A stretch of 64,000 bases of DNA from Halorubrum lipolyticum DSM 21995 (GTDB lineage Archaea > Halobacteriota > Halobacteria > Halobacteriales > Haloferacaceae): NCBI RefSeq assembly GCF_000337375.1, contig NZ_AOJG01000012.1:98685-162684 (forward strand). Direction: 5' to 3'. Below, one piece after another: positions 7,616 to 16,362 of this stretch. The position numbers were made by a program, and so were the translations under genes. The number at the start of each line of letters is the position of its first letter. The first letter of the stretch is position 1. The notes under the pieces were generated by a model. The model had not been told where the DNA came from, made no database searches, and was given only the letters and a program-made list of their open reading frames with translations.

Positions 7616-8418
7616 GGCTCGCGTGCGTCCAGCTCGGCGTCGAGGGCGGCGCCGTCGAGGAGAACGTCGCGGCCGCGGTCGAAGCGGTCCGCGGGGCGGC
7701 GGCCGACGGGGCCGACCTGGTCGTCCTCCCGGAGCTGTTCGACGTCGGGTACTTCGCGTTCGACTCGTACGCCCGCGCGGCCGAGAGCCTCGCCGGCGAC
7801 CGCTTGAGCCGGTTCGCCGCGGTCGCCGCCGAGGAGGGCGTCAACGTGCTGGCGGGGACCGTCGTCGAGGACCTCGCCGCGTCCGCGGCCGACGGGGTCG
7901 ACGTGCCGGCCGACGAGGGGCTCGCGAACACGGCGGCGCTGTTCGACCGTAGCGGCGAGCGGCGGCTCGTCTACCGGAAGCGACACCTCTTCGGCTACGG
8001 CTCCGAGGAGACGGCCCGGATGGTCCCCGGCGAGCGGGAGCCGGTGGCGGAGATCGAGGGCGTCCGCGTCGGCGTGACGACCTGTTACGACCTCCGGTTC
8101 CCGGAGCAGTTCCGGCGGATGGTCGAGGCGGGCGTCGACTGCGTGCTGGTGCCGAGCGCGTGGCCGTACCCGCGCGTGGAGCACTGGCGGACGCTCGGCC
8201 GGGCGCGGGCGATCGAGAACCTGGCGTACGTCGCCGCGGTCAACGGGAGCGGCGCGTTCGACGGCGACGCGCTCTGCGGCCGGACGACCGTCTACGACCC
8301 GTGGGGGACGACGCTGGCGTCGGCGGGCGACGAGCCGACGACCGTGACCGCCGAGGTCGATCCGAGCCGCGTCGCCGCGGTGCGAGAGGAGTTCCCGGCG
8401 CTGCGCGACCGTCGGTAG
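7612..8418 (+). CDS. Nitrilase-superfamily carbon-nitrogen hydrolase
   Basis: 268-residue protein with the complete Glu-Lys-Cys triad: E41 in VVLPELFDVGY, K123 in YRKRHLFGYG, and C158 in TTCYDLRFPEQF. Length and motifs match omega-amidase/Nit2-type enzymes that cleave amides such as deaminated glutamine or N-carbamoyl compounds; the exact substrate cannot be read from the sequence. It is cytoplasmic. It overlaps the SRPBCC gene by four bases and forms a two-gene unit. A 640-bp non-coding stretch follows. Confidence 0.88.
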   Translation: MRLACVQLGVEGGAVEENVAAAVEAVRGAAADGADLVVLPELFDVGYFAFDSYARAAESLAGDRLSRFAAVAAEEGVNVLAGTVVEDLAASAADGVDVPADEGLANTAALFDRSGERRLVYRKRHLFGYGSEETARMVPGEREPVAEIEGVRVGVTTCYDLRFPEQFRRMVEAGVDCVLVPSAWPYPRVEHWRTLGRARAIENLAYVAAVNGSGAFDGDALCGRTTVYDPWGTTLASAGDEPTTVTAEVDPSRVAAVREEFPALRDRR

Positions 8419-9062
8419 TCCCGTCGGTTCGGACCGCCTCATTTATACGGGAGAAGCGATAACGATCCGATGCCGAAGTCCGACGCTTTTCTCGTTGGAG
8501 TTCGGCGACAATCCACGCGCCCGTCCCGACCACTCGGGCGGCGACGCCGGTGACAGCCCGGGGGTCCGCTGTTCGGCCGCCGCCCGCCCGCCTCCCGTCG
8601 TTCATCCGTCTCCTTCGCCTTTCGACGCCTCTCGTCCGCCCGCCTCGCCTTTCGCCACCTCTCGTCCCCCGCACTCGACGCATCGACAGCTCCGTTCGAC
8701 TCCCGTCTGCGTCCTTCGGTTCCCTTCGCCCTCCCTTTCCTGAACGCCGCACAGTCGTGACCTCGCGTGTTTTGACCCGGAGAGTATCATTTCTGAGAAT
8801 TTGGACGGTAGCTACTTACGGCGGTCGGGGCAGCACGTAAACGCCGCGGACGAAACCGACCGGCCCAATCCCGTTTACGGGCGGGCCGGTCGGAGACTCG
8901 CTTCCACCGTCCGTCGTCCGTCGGCTTTCGGGTTCGGGTTCACCCGCTCCCACACCGTACCCGATCCCGTTTCTCGGTACCGCGCTCCCGTCCCGCAGCG
9001 ACCGGAGCGTCCCCGCGGCGAAGCGCAAGGTCGAAACCCCGGGCTCTCGAACCGACGGTCGA
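8419..9062. other. Long non-coding interval with pyrimidine-rich tract
   Basis: No convincing gene in 644 bp. A TATA-like CATTTATACGGG lies at about 8439-8450. A 27-codon open frame from 8470 is possible but unsupported. From about 8570 to 8750 the plus strand is markedly pyrimidine-rich and poor in purines, and contains a 30-bp imperfect tandem duplication at 8615-8674. Around 8870-8900 an inverted repeat occurs, with GACCGGCC and GGGCCGGTC arms about 15 nt apart. The last 150 bp is the upstream region of the presenilin-like protease gene. A non-coding RNA is possible, but I cannot identify one. Confidence 0.6.
8615..8674. repeat. 30-bp imperfect tandem duplication
   Basis: Two adjacent 30-bp units, 8615-8644 and 8645-8674, both begin TCGCCTTTCG and share CCTCTCGTCC at the same offset. 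They differ at a few positions. They lie within the pyrimidine-rich tract of the intergenic region. Confidence 0.8.
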
Positions 9063-10058
9063 ATGTTCCCCCGCGAGTACCGCGGCGTCGCCTTCGTCGT
9101 GGGCCTGTTCCTCGTCGTCCAGCTGGGCGCGCTGGCGCTGGTACCGGAGTTCGTCGAGAGCGGCTACCAGGCGGTCGAGAACCCGGAGAATCCGACGAAC
9201 AGCCTTCTGTACATCGTCGCGATCATCGCCATGACCGGACTGATGCTCGCGGCGTTCCGCTACGACCTCGATCAGGCGATCCGACTGCTGATCGTCGGCG
9301 TCTCGGCGTGGCTCTCGTGGTACGTCTTCTCGGCGCTGGTCTCGCCGCTCGCGGCCGCCGTGCCCGCGGTCGCGGTCGGCGTCGCCCTGCTCGTGTACCC
9401 CGAGTGGTACGTGATCGACACCGCCGGGGTGCTGATGGGCGCGGGCGCGGCGGGGCTGTTCGGCATCTCGTTCGGACTGTTGCCCGCGCTGCTCCTGTTG
9501 GGGTTCCTGGCGGTCTACGACGCGATCTCGGTGTACGGCACCGAGCACATGCTGTCGCTCGCGGAGGGCGTGATGGACCTGAACATCCCCGTGGTGCTCG
9601 TGATCCCGCTGTCGCTGTCGTACTCGCTTCTCGGGGAGGAGGCGGAGCCGGCGGGCGGAGACGACGACGGCGACGACAGCCCCGATAGCGACCTCGACGA
9701 CGACGATTCCGCGGACGCGGCCGCCGACGTCTCGGAGCCGACCGACATCGAGGACCGCGACGCGTTCTTCATCGGGCTCGGCGACGCCGTGATCCCGGCG
9801 GTGCTCGTGGCGAGCGCGGCGACGTTCTCGCCGGCCGCGACTCTCTCCGTGCCGCTGATCGGGATCAACATCCCCGCGCTGCTCGCGATGGTCGGCAGCC
9901 TCGGGGGGCTGCTGGTGCTGATGAGCTGGGTGATCAAGGGCCGGCCCCACGCCGGGCTCCCACTCTTAAATGGCGGCGCGATCGGCGGTTACCTGATCGG
10001 CTCCGTCGTCGCGGGCGTCCCGCTGGTCGAGGCGGTCGGTCTCGGCGGGTTCTTCTGA
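9063..10058 (+). CDS. Presenilin-type intramembrane aspartyl protease (PSH)
   Basis: 331-residue membrane protein with about nine hydrophobic segments. The two catalytic Asp residues lie in the expected contexts: VYDAISVYGTEHM (YD motif) and IGLGDAVIPA (GxGD motif). The third signature is present as GLPLLNGG (PxL-type) near the C terminus. Between the catalytic segments is an acidic cytoplasmic loop rich in Asp (about residues 198-235), usual for haloarchaeal members. It cleaves substrates within the membrane; natural archaeal substrates are largely unknown. It has its own long upstream region and converges on aroA. The interval between the two stops is filled by a hairpin element. Confidence 0.9.
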   Translation: MFPREYRGVAFVVGLFLVVQLGALALVPEFVESGYQAVENPENPTNSLLYIVAIIAMTGLMLAAFRYDLDQAIRLLIVGVSAWLSWYVFSALVSPLAAAVPAVAVGVALLVYPEWYVIDTAGVLMGAGAAGLFGISFGLLPALLLLGFLAVYDAISVYGTEHMLSLAEGVMDLNIPVVLVIPLSLSYSLLGEEAEPAGGDDDGDDSPDSDLDDDDSADAAADVSEPTDIEDRDAFFIGLGDAVIPAVLVASAATFSPAATLSVPLIGINIPALLAMVGSLGGLLVLMSWVIKGRPHAGLPLLNGGAIGGYLIGSVVAGVPLVEAVGLGGFF

Positions 10059-10082
10059 GTCGATGTTAGTGTCGCCGTCGGC

Positions 10083-10444
10083 TGTTTATACGTGATTGGT
10101 AACTGTGGATCGGCGGTGAACGCCTCCAAAGCCCCAGCCGATCACTTATAAATGCTTGTTGGCGGAGCGACGACGAACACCTCCAAAGCCCCAGCCGGCG
10201 ACGACTCGCGCGACTCGCTGCGCTCCTCGCTCAGTCGCTATCGCTCCTTCGCTGCGGTGCTTTCGTCGTCGAGCGTCGTCCTCGCCGGCTGCCCCTTTGA
10301 GTCCCACCCGACCGCACAGCCTCACGCCTCCCCAGCCTCGTCAGTCGCCCTCCACGTTGTTCCGGGCGACTGACTCCCTCGCGCGTGCTCCTCGTGGCCT
10401 ATCGGCCACTCGCAGGCACGCGCCACCGCACCGCATTTATAAAC
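10083..10444 (-). repeat. Intergenic hairpin element, copy 2 (most complete)
   Basis: On the minus strand, in order: TTTATAAATG (10444-10435), GCGGTGGCGCGTGCC, hairpin 1 at 10409-10394 (GTGGCC/GGCCAC), CACGCGCGAGGGA, hairpin 2 at 10374-10340 (11-bp arms GTCAGTCGCCC and GGGCGACTGAC), GAGGCTGGGGAGG, and GTGGGACTCAAAGGGG (from 10307). A long-range stem then pairs GCCGGCGA near 10285 with TCGCCGGC near 10195, and GGGGCTTTGGAGG closes it. Two tail units 57 bp apart follow, each carrying CGGCTGGGGCTTTGGAGG, with ATTTATAAGTGA between them and GTATAAAC at the end. It begins 13 bp after the aroA stop on the same strand. Block order and spacing match the copy at 39.4 kb almost exactly. Unknown function. 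Confidence 0.8.
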
Positions 10445-10456
10445 AACGCTGGCGCG

Positions 10457-11824
10457 CTACTCGCCCGCGCCGTCGCGCTCGACGGCCATCCCGAGGTCGG
10501 CCATCGCGTCGAAGAAGTTCGGGAACGAGACGTCGACGTGCTCGCCGCCGTGGATCGTCGTGGTGCCCTCGGCGACCAAGGCGGCCACCGCGAGCGACAT
10601 CACGATCCGGTGGTCGGCGCGCCCGTCGACGGTCGCTCCGCGGAGGTCGCTCTCGGAGCCGTGGACCGTCAGGGTGTCCGGCTCCTCGGTCGTCTCGGCG
10701 CCCATCTTGGCCAGCTCCTCGGCCATCGCCGAGACCCGGTCGGTCTCCTTGTACCGGACGTGCTCGCAGTTCGTAATCGTGGTGTCGCCGTCGGCGACCG
10801 CGCCGAGCGCGGCGATGGTGGGGAGGAGGTCGGGCGTGTCGCCCACGTCGACCTCGACGCCCGACAGCTCGGAGCGCCGGACGGTGATGACGCCGACCTC
10901 GCGGTCCCACTCGATCTCCGCGCCCATGCGCTCGGCGATCTCGACGATCGCGGAGTCGCCCTGCGCGCTCGGCACGGCGCCCTCGATCCGGACCGGCTCG
11001 CCGGGCTCGGCGGCGACCGCCCCGGCGGCGACCAAATAGGAGATCGAGGAGAAGTCGCCGGGGACGGTGTAGCTCCCGTCCGCGGGCGCGTACGACTGCC
11101 CCCCGTCGACGACGAACCCCGCCGCGCCGGCCGCGCCGTCGAGCGCGTCGCCGCCGTCGTCGACCGGCGTGGCCTCGATCCCGAAGTCGGCGAGCAGTTC
11201 GAGCGTGATGTCGACGTACGGCGCCGATTTGAGCGGCGTCGTCAGGTCGACCTCGACCCCCTCGTCGGTGACCGCGCCGGCCATCAGCAGGGCGGTGACG
11301 TACTGCGAGGAGACGTCGCCGGGGATCGCGACCTCGCCGCCCGCGAGCGGCCCGCTCACGACGAGCGGCGCCTGCCCGTTCCCGCGGGTCGACTCCGCGC
11401 GCACGCCCAGATCGGCGAGCGCCTCGAGGAGCGGCCCCTGCGGGCGCGACCGGAGGGAGCCGTCACCGGTCAGCACGGTGGTCCCGTCCGCGAGCGCGGC
11501 CGCGGCGGTGACGAGCCGCATCGTCGTCCCGGAGTTCGCGCAGTCGATCACGTCGTCGGGGACGGCGGGGCGACCGCCGAAGCCGTCGACGACGAGCGCG
11601 TCGGCGTCGTCGGTGTCGGTCTCGGCTCCGGCCTCCGGTTCGACCGCGCCGCCGAAGGCGGTCACGGCCCGAGCGGTCGCCTTCGTGTCGGCCGAGACGA
11701 GCGGCGAGCGAACGGTCGCGCCGTCGCTGTACCCCGCGGCCAGCAGCGCGCGGTGGGTGTAACTCTTCGAGGGCGGCGCGCGGGTGGTCCCCCGCACCGT
11801 CGAGGTGGTGACGTGAACGTCCAT
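10457..11824 (-). CDS. aroA: 3-phosphoshikimate 1-carboxyvinyltransferase (EPSP synthase)
   Basis: 455-residue enzyme of the shikimate pathway. It transfers enolpyruvyl from PEP to shikimate-3-phosphate. Recognisable motifs: the N-terminal [19 protein letters not shown] with the phosphate-binding Lys, [11 protein letters not shown] near residue 95, [45 protein letters not shown], and C-terminal [22 protein letters not shown] and [13 protein letters not shown]. The start MDVHVTTS is at 11824; longer in-frame starts would run across the divergent MBF1 promoter. No other aromatic biosynthesis genes lie nearby. It converges with the presenilin-like gene, with hairpin element copy 2 between. Confidence 0.95.
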   Translation of the reverse strand: MDVHVTTSTVRGTTRAPPSKSYTHRALLAAGYSDGATVRSPLVSADTKATARAVTAFGGAVEPEAGAETDTDDADALVVDGFGGRPAVPDDVIDCANSGTTMRLVTAAAALADGTTVLTGDGSLRSRPQGPLLEALADLGVRAESTRGNGQAPLVVSGPLAGGEVAIPGDVSSQYVTALLMAGAVTDEGVEVDLTTPLKSAPYVDITLELLADFGIEATPVDDGGDALDGAAGAAGFVVDGGQSYAPADGSYTVPGDFSSISYLVAAGAVAAEPGEPVRIEGAVPSAQGDSAIVEIAERMGAEIEWDREVGVITVRRSELSGVEVDVGDTPDLLPTIAALGAVADGDTTITNCEHVRYKETDRVSAMAEELAKMGAETTEEPDTLTVHGSESDLRGATVDGRADHRIVMSLAVAALVAEGTTTIHGGEHVDVSFPNFFDAMADLGMAVERDGAGE

Positions 11825-11969
11825 ACGTCCCCTGCCGCCCGCGGCGACAAGTGGGTACCGGCCGCGGCACGATTCTGCGGGCGGACCCGCGAGCGCAGTT
11901 CGGCGGGGTGAACCCTCTCCGGAGCCCGCCGGCGTACCCTTTATACCAACAGGAGCGTTACCGTCGCGT

Positions 11970-12500
11970 ATGCCCCAGTGTGAGATGTGTGGCGCCGACC
12001 AGGCCTCGCTGACGACGACGAAGGTCGAAGGCGCCGAGCTGGAGCTGTGTAGCTCGTGTACGGACTTCGGCACGGAGGTCCGCGACGAGTCGACCGGCTC
12101 CGGCGGCAGCAAGTACTCCACGAGTTCGAGCTCCGGGAAGTCGTCGGGCTCCTCCGGCGGCTCGTCCGGTTCGTCCGGCTCCTCGGGCGGGTCGACGCGC
12201 CCGCGAGACATGTTCGACGACATGGACGAGATCGCCACCGACTACGACGACCGGATCCGCAACGCCCGCGAGTCCCGCGGGCTCAGCCAGGAGGAGCTGG
12301 CCGATCAGCTCAACGAGAAGGCGAGCCTCATCCGGAAGCTGGAGCGCGGCGACACGCTCCCCACCGACGACATCCAGCGGAAGCTGGAGGGCGCGCTCGA
12401 CATCACGCTCGTCGAGGGCGAGTCCGTCGACGACGCCGACTGGGACAGCGGCGACGCCGGGACGATGACGCTCGGCGACGTGGTCAAGCGAAAGGATTGA
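11970..12500 (+). CDS. Archaeal multiprotein bridging factor aMBF1
   Basis: 176-residue transcription-associated factor. An N-terminal zinc ribbon has CEMCG and CSSC ligand pairs (residues 4-30). It is followed by a long Ser/Gly-rich linker (about residues 44-74) and a C-terminal HTH-XRE domain ([19 protein letters not shown], then [14 protein letters not shown]). This is the archaeal MBF1 arrangement. aMBF1 associates with the small ribosomal subunit and may also touch transcription; its role in archaea is incompletely settled. A CTTTATACC TATA box lies about 30 nt upstream of the ATG. It is divergent from aroA. Confidence 0.92.
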   Translation: MPQCEMCGADQASLTTTKVEGAELELCSSCTDFGTEVRDESTGSGGSKYSTSSSSGKSSGSSGGSSGSSGSSGGSTRPRDMFDDMDEIATDYDDRIRNARESRGLSQEELADQLNEKASLIRKLERGDTLPTDDIQRKLEGALDITLVEGESVDDADWDSGDAGTMTLGDVVKRKD

Positions 12501-12546
12501 GACGCCGTCTCGGCCTCCGCTCCGACGCTGCCGGTGTATCCCGGCG

Positions 12547-13350
12547 TTAGCGGTTTATTCCGGCGTCGTCCGCGGGCTCGCCTCCCTCTTCGGGCCCGTA
12601 TCGGTCCGTCAGGTAGTCGATGATGTAATCGACCGTCTCGGGGTCGTAGCTCCAGAAGCCGTAGAACTCTCCCGGCGCGCGCTCCTCGGCGAGCAGCGCG
12701 CACTTCGCGTCGTCGTACCCGCCGCCGTCGTACGCGACGAACCACGTCTCCCGGATCTCCGCGGTCTCGCCGACGTGGACGGTGTAGTGTTCCACGTCGG
12801 GGGCGTCGCCCTCGTTCGCGGCGTACGCGTGCACGCTGAGCCGCTCCTTCTCGCCGAGCAGGTCGTAGGTGTCCGCCTCGCCGGTGAGCACGTCGAGCGT
12901 CTGGAATCCGGCGTGGAGCTCGCCGTCGCCGACCCGCCACGCGCGGTCCTCTATCTCGCGGGACGCGGCCACCATGTCCGCGCGCGAGTAGGAGGTGAAC
13001 ATCGTCTCGTCGAGGTGGTCCAACACCGGCTCGCCGACGCGCCGGCCTCGCGACCCCTCGGCTCTCGACTCGCCGCCGTCGCCTCCCGATTCACCGGCTC
13101 CGTTCCCGCCGGCTCCGTTCCCGCCGGGTCGCGGCAACAGCTCGTCGACGGTCACAGCCGTGACGAACTCGCCGTCGCGCGCCAGCACGGCGAACTCCCC
13201 CGGCCCGGAAGCGGTCTGGTCGTCGACGATCCGGACGTTGCGGTCGGCGAAGTACTCCCGGAGTTCGTCCGTGACCGCCGGATCGGCGTTGAACACGGTC
13301 AACGTGGCCTCGTGAGCTTCCACGCCGGCGATGAGCTCGATGAGGGACAT
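12547..13350 (-). CDS. DICT sensory domain protein
   Basis: 267-residue protein. The opening MSLIELIAGVEAHEATLTVFN and the following VTDELREYFADRNVRIVDD match haloarchaeal proteins annotated with the DICT sensory domain, a domain found with diguanylate cyclases and two-component systems elsewhere. A Gly/Ser-rich linker (about residues 75-100) separates it from a second part with LDHLDETMFTSYSRADM, VHAYAANEGDAP and FWSYDPETVDYIIDYL. No output domain is visible, so it would act through partners. The start is supported by a CCTTATACC TATA box about 30 nt upstream. It is divergent from tpiA. Confidence 0.78.
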   Translation of the reverse strand: MSLIELIAGVEAHEATLTVFNADPAVTDELREYFADRNVRIVDDQTASGPGEFAVLARDGEFVTAVTVDELLPRPGGNGAGGNGAGESGGDGGESRAEGSRGRRVGEPVLDHLDETMFTSYSRADMVAASREIEDRAWRVGDGELHAGFQTLDVLTGEADTYDLLGEKERLSVHAYAANEGDAPDVEHYTVHVGETAEIRETWFVAYDGGGYDDAKCALLAEERAPGEFYGFWSYDPETVDYIIDYLTDRYGPEEGGEPADDAGINR

Positions 13351-13500
13351 CCCTTGTCGGACCCACAGTAGCGGGGTATAAGGTCGTTTCTGCTCTCAGA
13401 GCCAGCGAAACGGGTTTCGGTTTCGCGACTCGGGGGGTCGCTCCGGGGGCGACGCCGCCGAAGCATGAAGCTATTTGCGCCGCGACCCCCGAATACGGAT

Positions 13501-14145
13501 ATGTTCATCCTGGTGAACCTGAAGGCGTACCCGTGTGACCCGATCGAAGTCGCGACCGCCGCCCGCGACGTGGCCGAGTCGTCCGGCGCGCGAATCGCCG
13601 TCTCGCCGCAGGCCGCCGACGTCGCCCGCGTCGCCGACACCGGCGTCGAGACGTGGGCCCAGCACGTCTCGCCGAACGCGCACGGCTCCCACACCGGGTC
13701 GACGCTCGCCGAGGCGGTCGCCGACAACGGCGCCGAGGGAACGCTCGTCAACCACTCCGAGAACCGCCTGAAGCTCGCCGACATCGACGGCTCCGTCCGC
13801 GCGGCCGAGCGCGCCGACCTGGAGACGATCGTCTGCGCGAACAACCCCGCGCAGGTCGGCGCCGCCGCCGCGCTCGGGCCGGACGCGGTCGCCGTCGAGC
13901 CGCCGGAGCTCATCGGCGGCGACGTCTCCGTCTCGACGGCCGACCCCGGGATCGTCGAGGACGCGGTCGCGGCCGCGGAGGCCGTCGACCCGGCCGTCGA
14001 CGTGTTCTGCGGCGCCGGCGTCTCGACCGGCGACGACGTGGGCGCCGCCGGCGACCTCGGCGCCGCCGGCGTCCTGCTGGCGTCGGGCGTCGCGAAGGCC
14101 GACGACCCGGAGGCCGTGCTCGAAGACCTCGTCAGCGGGATCTGA
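13501..14145 (+). CDS. tpiA: Triosephosphate isomerase
   Basis: 214-residue archaeal-type TIM, shorter than the roughly 250 residues of bacterial and eukaryotic enzymes. It interconverts dihydroxyacetone phosphate and glyceraldehyde 3-phosphate. The substrate Lys is in LVNLKAYP, the catalytic His in VNHSENRLK, and the catalytic Glu in [10 protein letters not shown]. Phosphate-binding ends include [12 protein letters not shown] and [14 protein letters not shown]. The ATG at 13501 is used because the mature TIM barrel begins with its first strand there; an upstream in-frame ATG overlaps the CTATTTGC promoter box at about 13471-13478. Confidence 0.95.
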   Translation: MFILVNLKAYPCDPIEVATAARDVAESSGARIAVSPQAADVARVADTGVETWAQHVSPNAHGSHTGSTLAEAVADNGAEGTLVNHSENRLKLADIDGSVRAAERADLETIVCANNPAQVGAAAALGPDAVAVEPPELIGGDVSVSTADPGIVEDAVAAAEAVDPAVDVFCGAGVSTGDDVGAAGDLGAAGVLLASGVAKADDPEAVLEDLVSGI

Positions 14146-14218
14146 GTGGCCCGTCGACGGGATCCGACCCGGTCTCGTCAGGGCCAGCGACGGAGGGCGC
14201 GTTGCTGCGCTTGCGGAT

Positions 14219-14323
14219 CGATATAAAAACACCGGTGCGACGCGTTCACACGATCGCGGAAACCGCATGACTGCGACGGGATCGACTGCGCGTTCGAATC
14301 GCGCCGTCTAGTAACCTTTAACC
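14219..14323 (+). promoter_or_regulatory. Two candidate TATA boxes upstream of dnaK
   Basis: The 204 bp before dnaK holds a strong AT run GATATAAAAAC at about 14219-14230 and a second box ACCTTTAACC at about 14313-14322. The second is 28-37 nt before the ATG, right for a leaderless or very short leader. The first would give a leader of about 100 nt. Dual use, for example basal and heat-shock, is inference. Confidence 0.5.
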
Positions 14324-14349
14324 GACACAAGCCGGTACATTTGGCCAAG

Positions 14350-16281
14350 ATGGCGAGCAACAAGATCCTCGGTATCGACCTCGGTACCACCAACTCCGCG
14401 TTCGCGGTGATGGAAGGCGACGAGCCCGAGATCATCGCCAACGCGGAAGGCGACCGGACCACCCCCTCGGTCGTCGCCTTCGCCGACGACGGCGAGCGAC
14501 TCGTCGGCAAGCCGGCGAAGAACCAGGCCGTTCAGAACCCCGACCGCACGATCCAGTCGATCAAGCGCCACATGGGCGACGACGGCTACACCGTCGATAT
14601 CGGCGACGAGGAGTACACGCCGGAGCAGGTCTCGGCGATGATCCTCCAGAAGATCAAGCGCGACGCCGAGGAGTACCTCGGCGACGACGTCGAGAAGGCG
14701 GTCATCACCGTCCCCGCGTACTTCAACGACAAGCAGCGGCAGGCGACCAAGGACGCCGGCGAGATCGCCGGCTTCGAGGTCGAGCGCATCGTCAACGAGC
14801 CGACCGCGGCCTCCATGGCGTACGGCCTCGACGACGAGTCCGACCAGACCGTCCTCGTGTACGACCTCGGGGGCGGGACGTTCGACGTGTCGGTCCTCGA
14901 TCTGGGCGGCGGCGTCTACGAGGTCGTCGCCACGAACGGGGACAACGACCTCGGCGGCGACGACTGGGACGAGGCGCTCATCGACCACCTCGCCGACGAG
15001 TTCCAGAACAACCACGGGATCGACCTCCGCGAGGACCGGCAGGCGCTCCAGCGGCTGAAAGACGCCGCCGAGGAGGCGAAGATCGAGCTGTCGAACAAGA
15101 AGGAGACCACCGTCAACCTCCCCTTCATCACGGCGACCGACAGCGGTCCGGTCCACCTCGAGCAGTCGGTCACCCGCGCGACGTTCGAGAACCTCACCTC
15201 GGACCTCATCGAGCGCACCGTCGAGCCGACCGAGCAGGCGCTCTCCGACGCTGACTACTCGAAGTCGGACATCGACGAGGTCATCCTCGTCGGCGGCTCC
15301 ACCCGGATGCCGCAGGTCCAGGAGAAGGTCGAGGAGCTCGTCGGCCAGGAGCCGAAGAAGAACGTCAACCCGGACGAGGCGGTCGCGCTCGGCGCGGCGG
15401 TCCAAGGCGGCGTTCTCTCCGGCGACGTCGACGACATCGTCCTGCTCGACGTGACTCCGCTCTCGCTCGGGATCGAGGTGAAGGGCGGCCTCTTCGAGCG
15501 GCTCATCGAGAAGAACACCACGATTCCCACCGAGGAGTCGAAGGTGTTCACCACGGCCGCGGACAACCAGACCTCCGTCAACGTCCGCGTCTTCCAGGGC
15601 GAACGCGAGATCGCCGACGAGAACGAGCTGCTCGGCGCGTTCCAGCTCTCGGGCATCCCGCCGGCGCCCGCCGGAACCCCCCAGATCGAGGTCTCCTTTA
15701 ACATCGACGAGAACGGCATCGTCAACGTCGAGGCCGAGGACCAGGGCTCGGGCAACGCCGAGTCGATCACCATCGAGGGCGGCGTCGGCCTCTCCGACGA
15801 GGAGATCGACCAGATGCAGGAGGAAGCCGAGAAACACGCGGAGGAGGACGAGGCCCGCCGCGAGCGGATCGAGGCCCGCAACGAGGCCGAGACGACGATC
15901 CAGCGCGCCGAGACCCTCTTAGAGGAGAACGAGGAGGAGCTCGACGACGACGAGCTCGTCGCCGACATCGAGGCGGCCATCGAAGACGTGGAGGCGGTCC
16001 TCGAGGACGAGGACGCCGACACCGACGAGATCGAGTCCGCGACCGAGGCGCTCACCGAGGAGCTGCAGGAGATCGGCAAGCGGATGTACGAGGGACAGGC
16101 CGCGCAGGCCGGTCCGGGCGGCGCGGGCGGCGCGGCCGGCGCCGGTCCGGGCGGCATGGGCGGCATGGGCGGTCCGGGCGGTGCGGGCCCCGGCGGTGCA
16201 GGCGGTGCGGGGGCCGACGGCGACGACGGGGAGTACGTCGACGCCGACTTCGAGGACGTGGACGAGGACGACGAGGAGTAG
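14350..16281 (+). CDS. dnaK: Chaperone DnaK (Hsp70)
   Basis: 643-residue Hsp70. The nucleotide-binding domain shows phosphate loop 1 ([11 protein letters not shown]), [39 protein letters not shown], and [13 protein letters not shown]. The substrate-binding domain begins about residue 380 ([16 protein letters not shown]). The helical lid is followed by a Gly/Ala/Met-rich tail ending in an acidic [18 protein letters not shown]-driven folding with DnaJ, encoded just downstream. No grpE lies within the preceding 200 bp, where it often sits in haloarchaea; tpiA is there instead. The start MASNK is chosen over a TTG three codons upstream. Confidence 0.97.
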   Translation: MASNKILGIDLGTTNSAFAVMEGDEPEIIANAEGDRTTPSVVAFADDGERLVGKPAKNQAVQNPDRTIQSIKRHMGDDGYTVDIGDEEYTPEQVSAMILQKIKRDAEEYLGDDVEKAVITVPAYFNDKQRQATKDAGEIAGFEVERIVNEPTAASMAYGLDDESDQTVLVYDLGGGTFDVSVLDLGGGVYEVVATNGDNDLGGDDWDEALIDHLADEFQNNHGIDLREDRQALQRLKDAAEEAKIELSNKKETTVNLPFITATDSGPVHLEQSVTRATFENLTSDLIERTVEPTEQALSDADYSKSDIDEVILVGGSTRMPQVQEKVEELVGQEPKKNVNPDEAVALGAAVQGGVLSGDVDDIVLLDVTPLSLGIEVKGGLFERLIEKNTTIPTEESKVFTTAADNQTSVNVRVFQGEREIADENELLGAFQLSGIPPAPAGTPQIEVSFNIDENGIVNVEAEDQGSGNAESITIEGGVGLSDEEIDQMQEEAEKHAEEDEARRERIEARNEAETTIQRAETLLEENEEELDDDELVADIEAAIEDVEAVLEDEDADTDEIESATEALTEELQEIGKRMYEGQAAQAGPGGAGGAAGAGPGGMGGMGGPGGAGPGGAGGAGADGDDGEYVDADFEDVDEDDEE

Positions 16282-16362
16282 TCGCTCGCCCCCCGCCTTC
16301 GGACGCGCCGCGTAACGCGACCCAGACACGAACGACCCAACAACGAACAACGAACGTAACGC

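Noticed and set aside
8470-8553. Possible 27-codon leaderless gene after a TATA-like box
   Set aside because: No recognisable family, Arg-rich second half, and no supporting downstream gene.
12100-12200. Repetitive stretch in the MBF1 gene
   Set aside because: It is a Ser/Gly linker encoded by repeated TCC/GGC-type codons, typical for haloarchaeal aMBF1, not a DNA repeat of interest.
14286-14310. GTTCGAATC resembling a tRNA T-loop upstream of dnaK
   Set aside because: No anticodon arm, D arm or matching acceptor stem within the expected distance; the flanking arms do not pair over five clean base pairs.
16282-16362. AACGAAC-like short repeats between dnaK and dnaJ
   Set aside because: Only a few imperfect copies in 81 bp; no clear binding site or structure.
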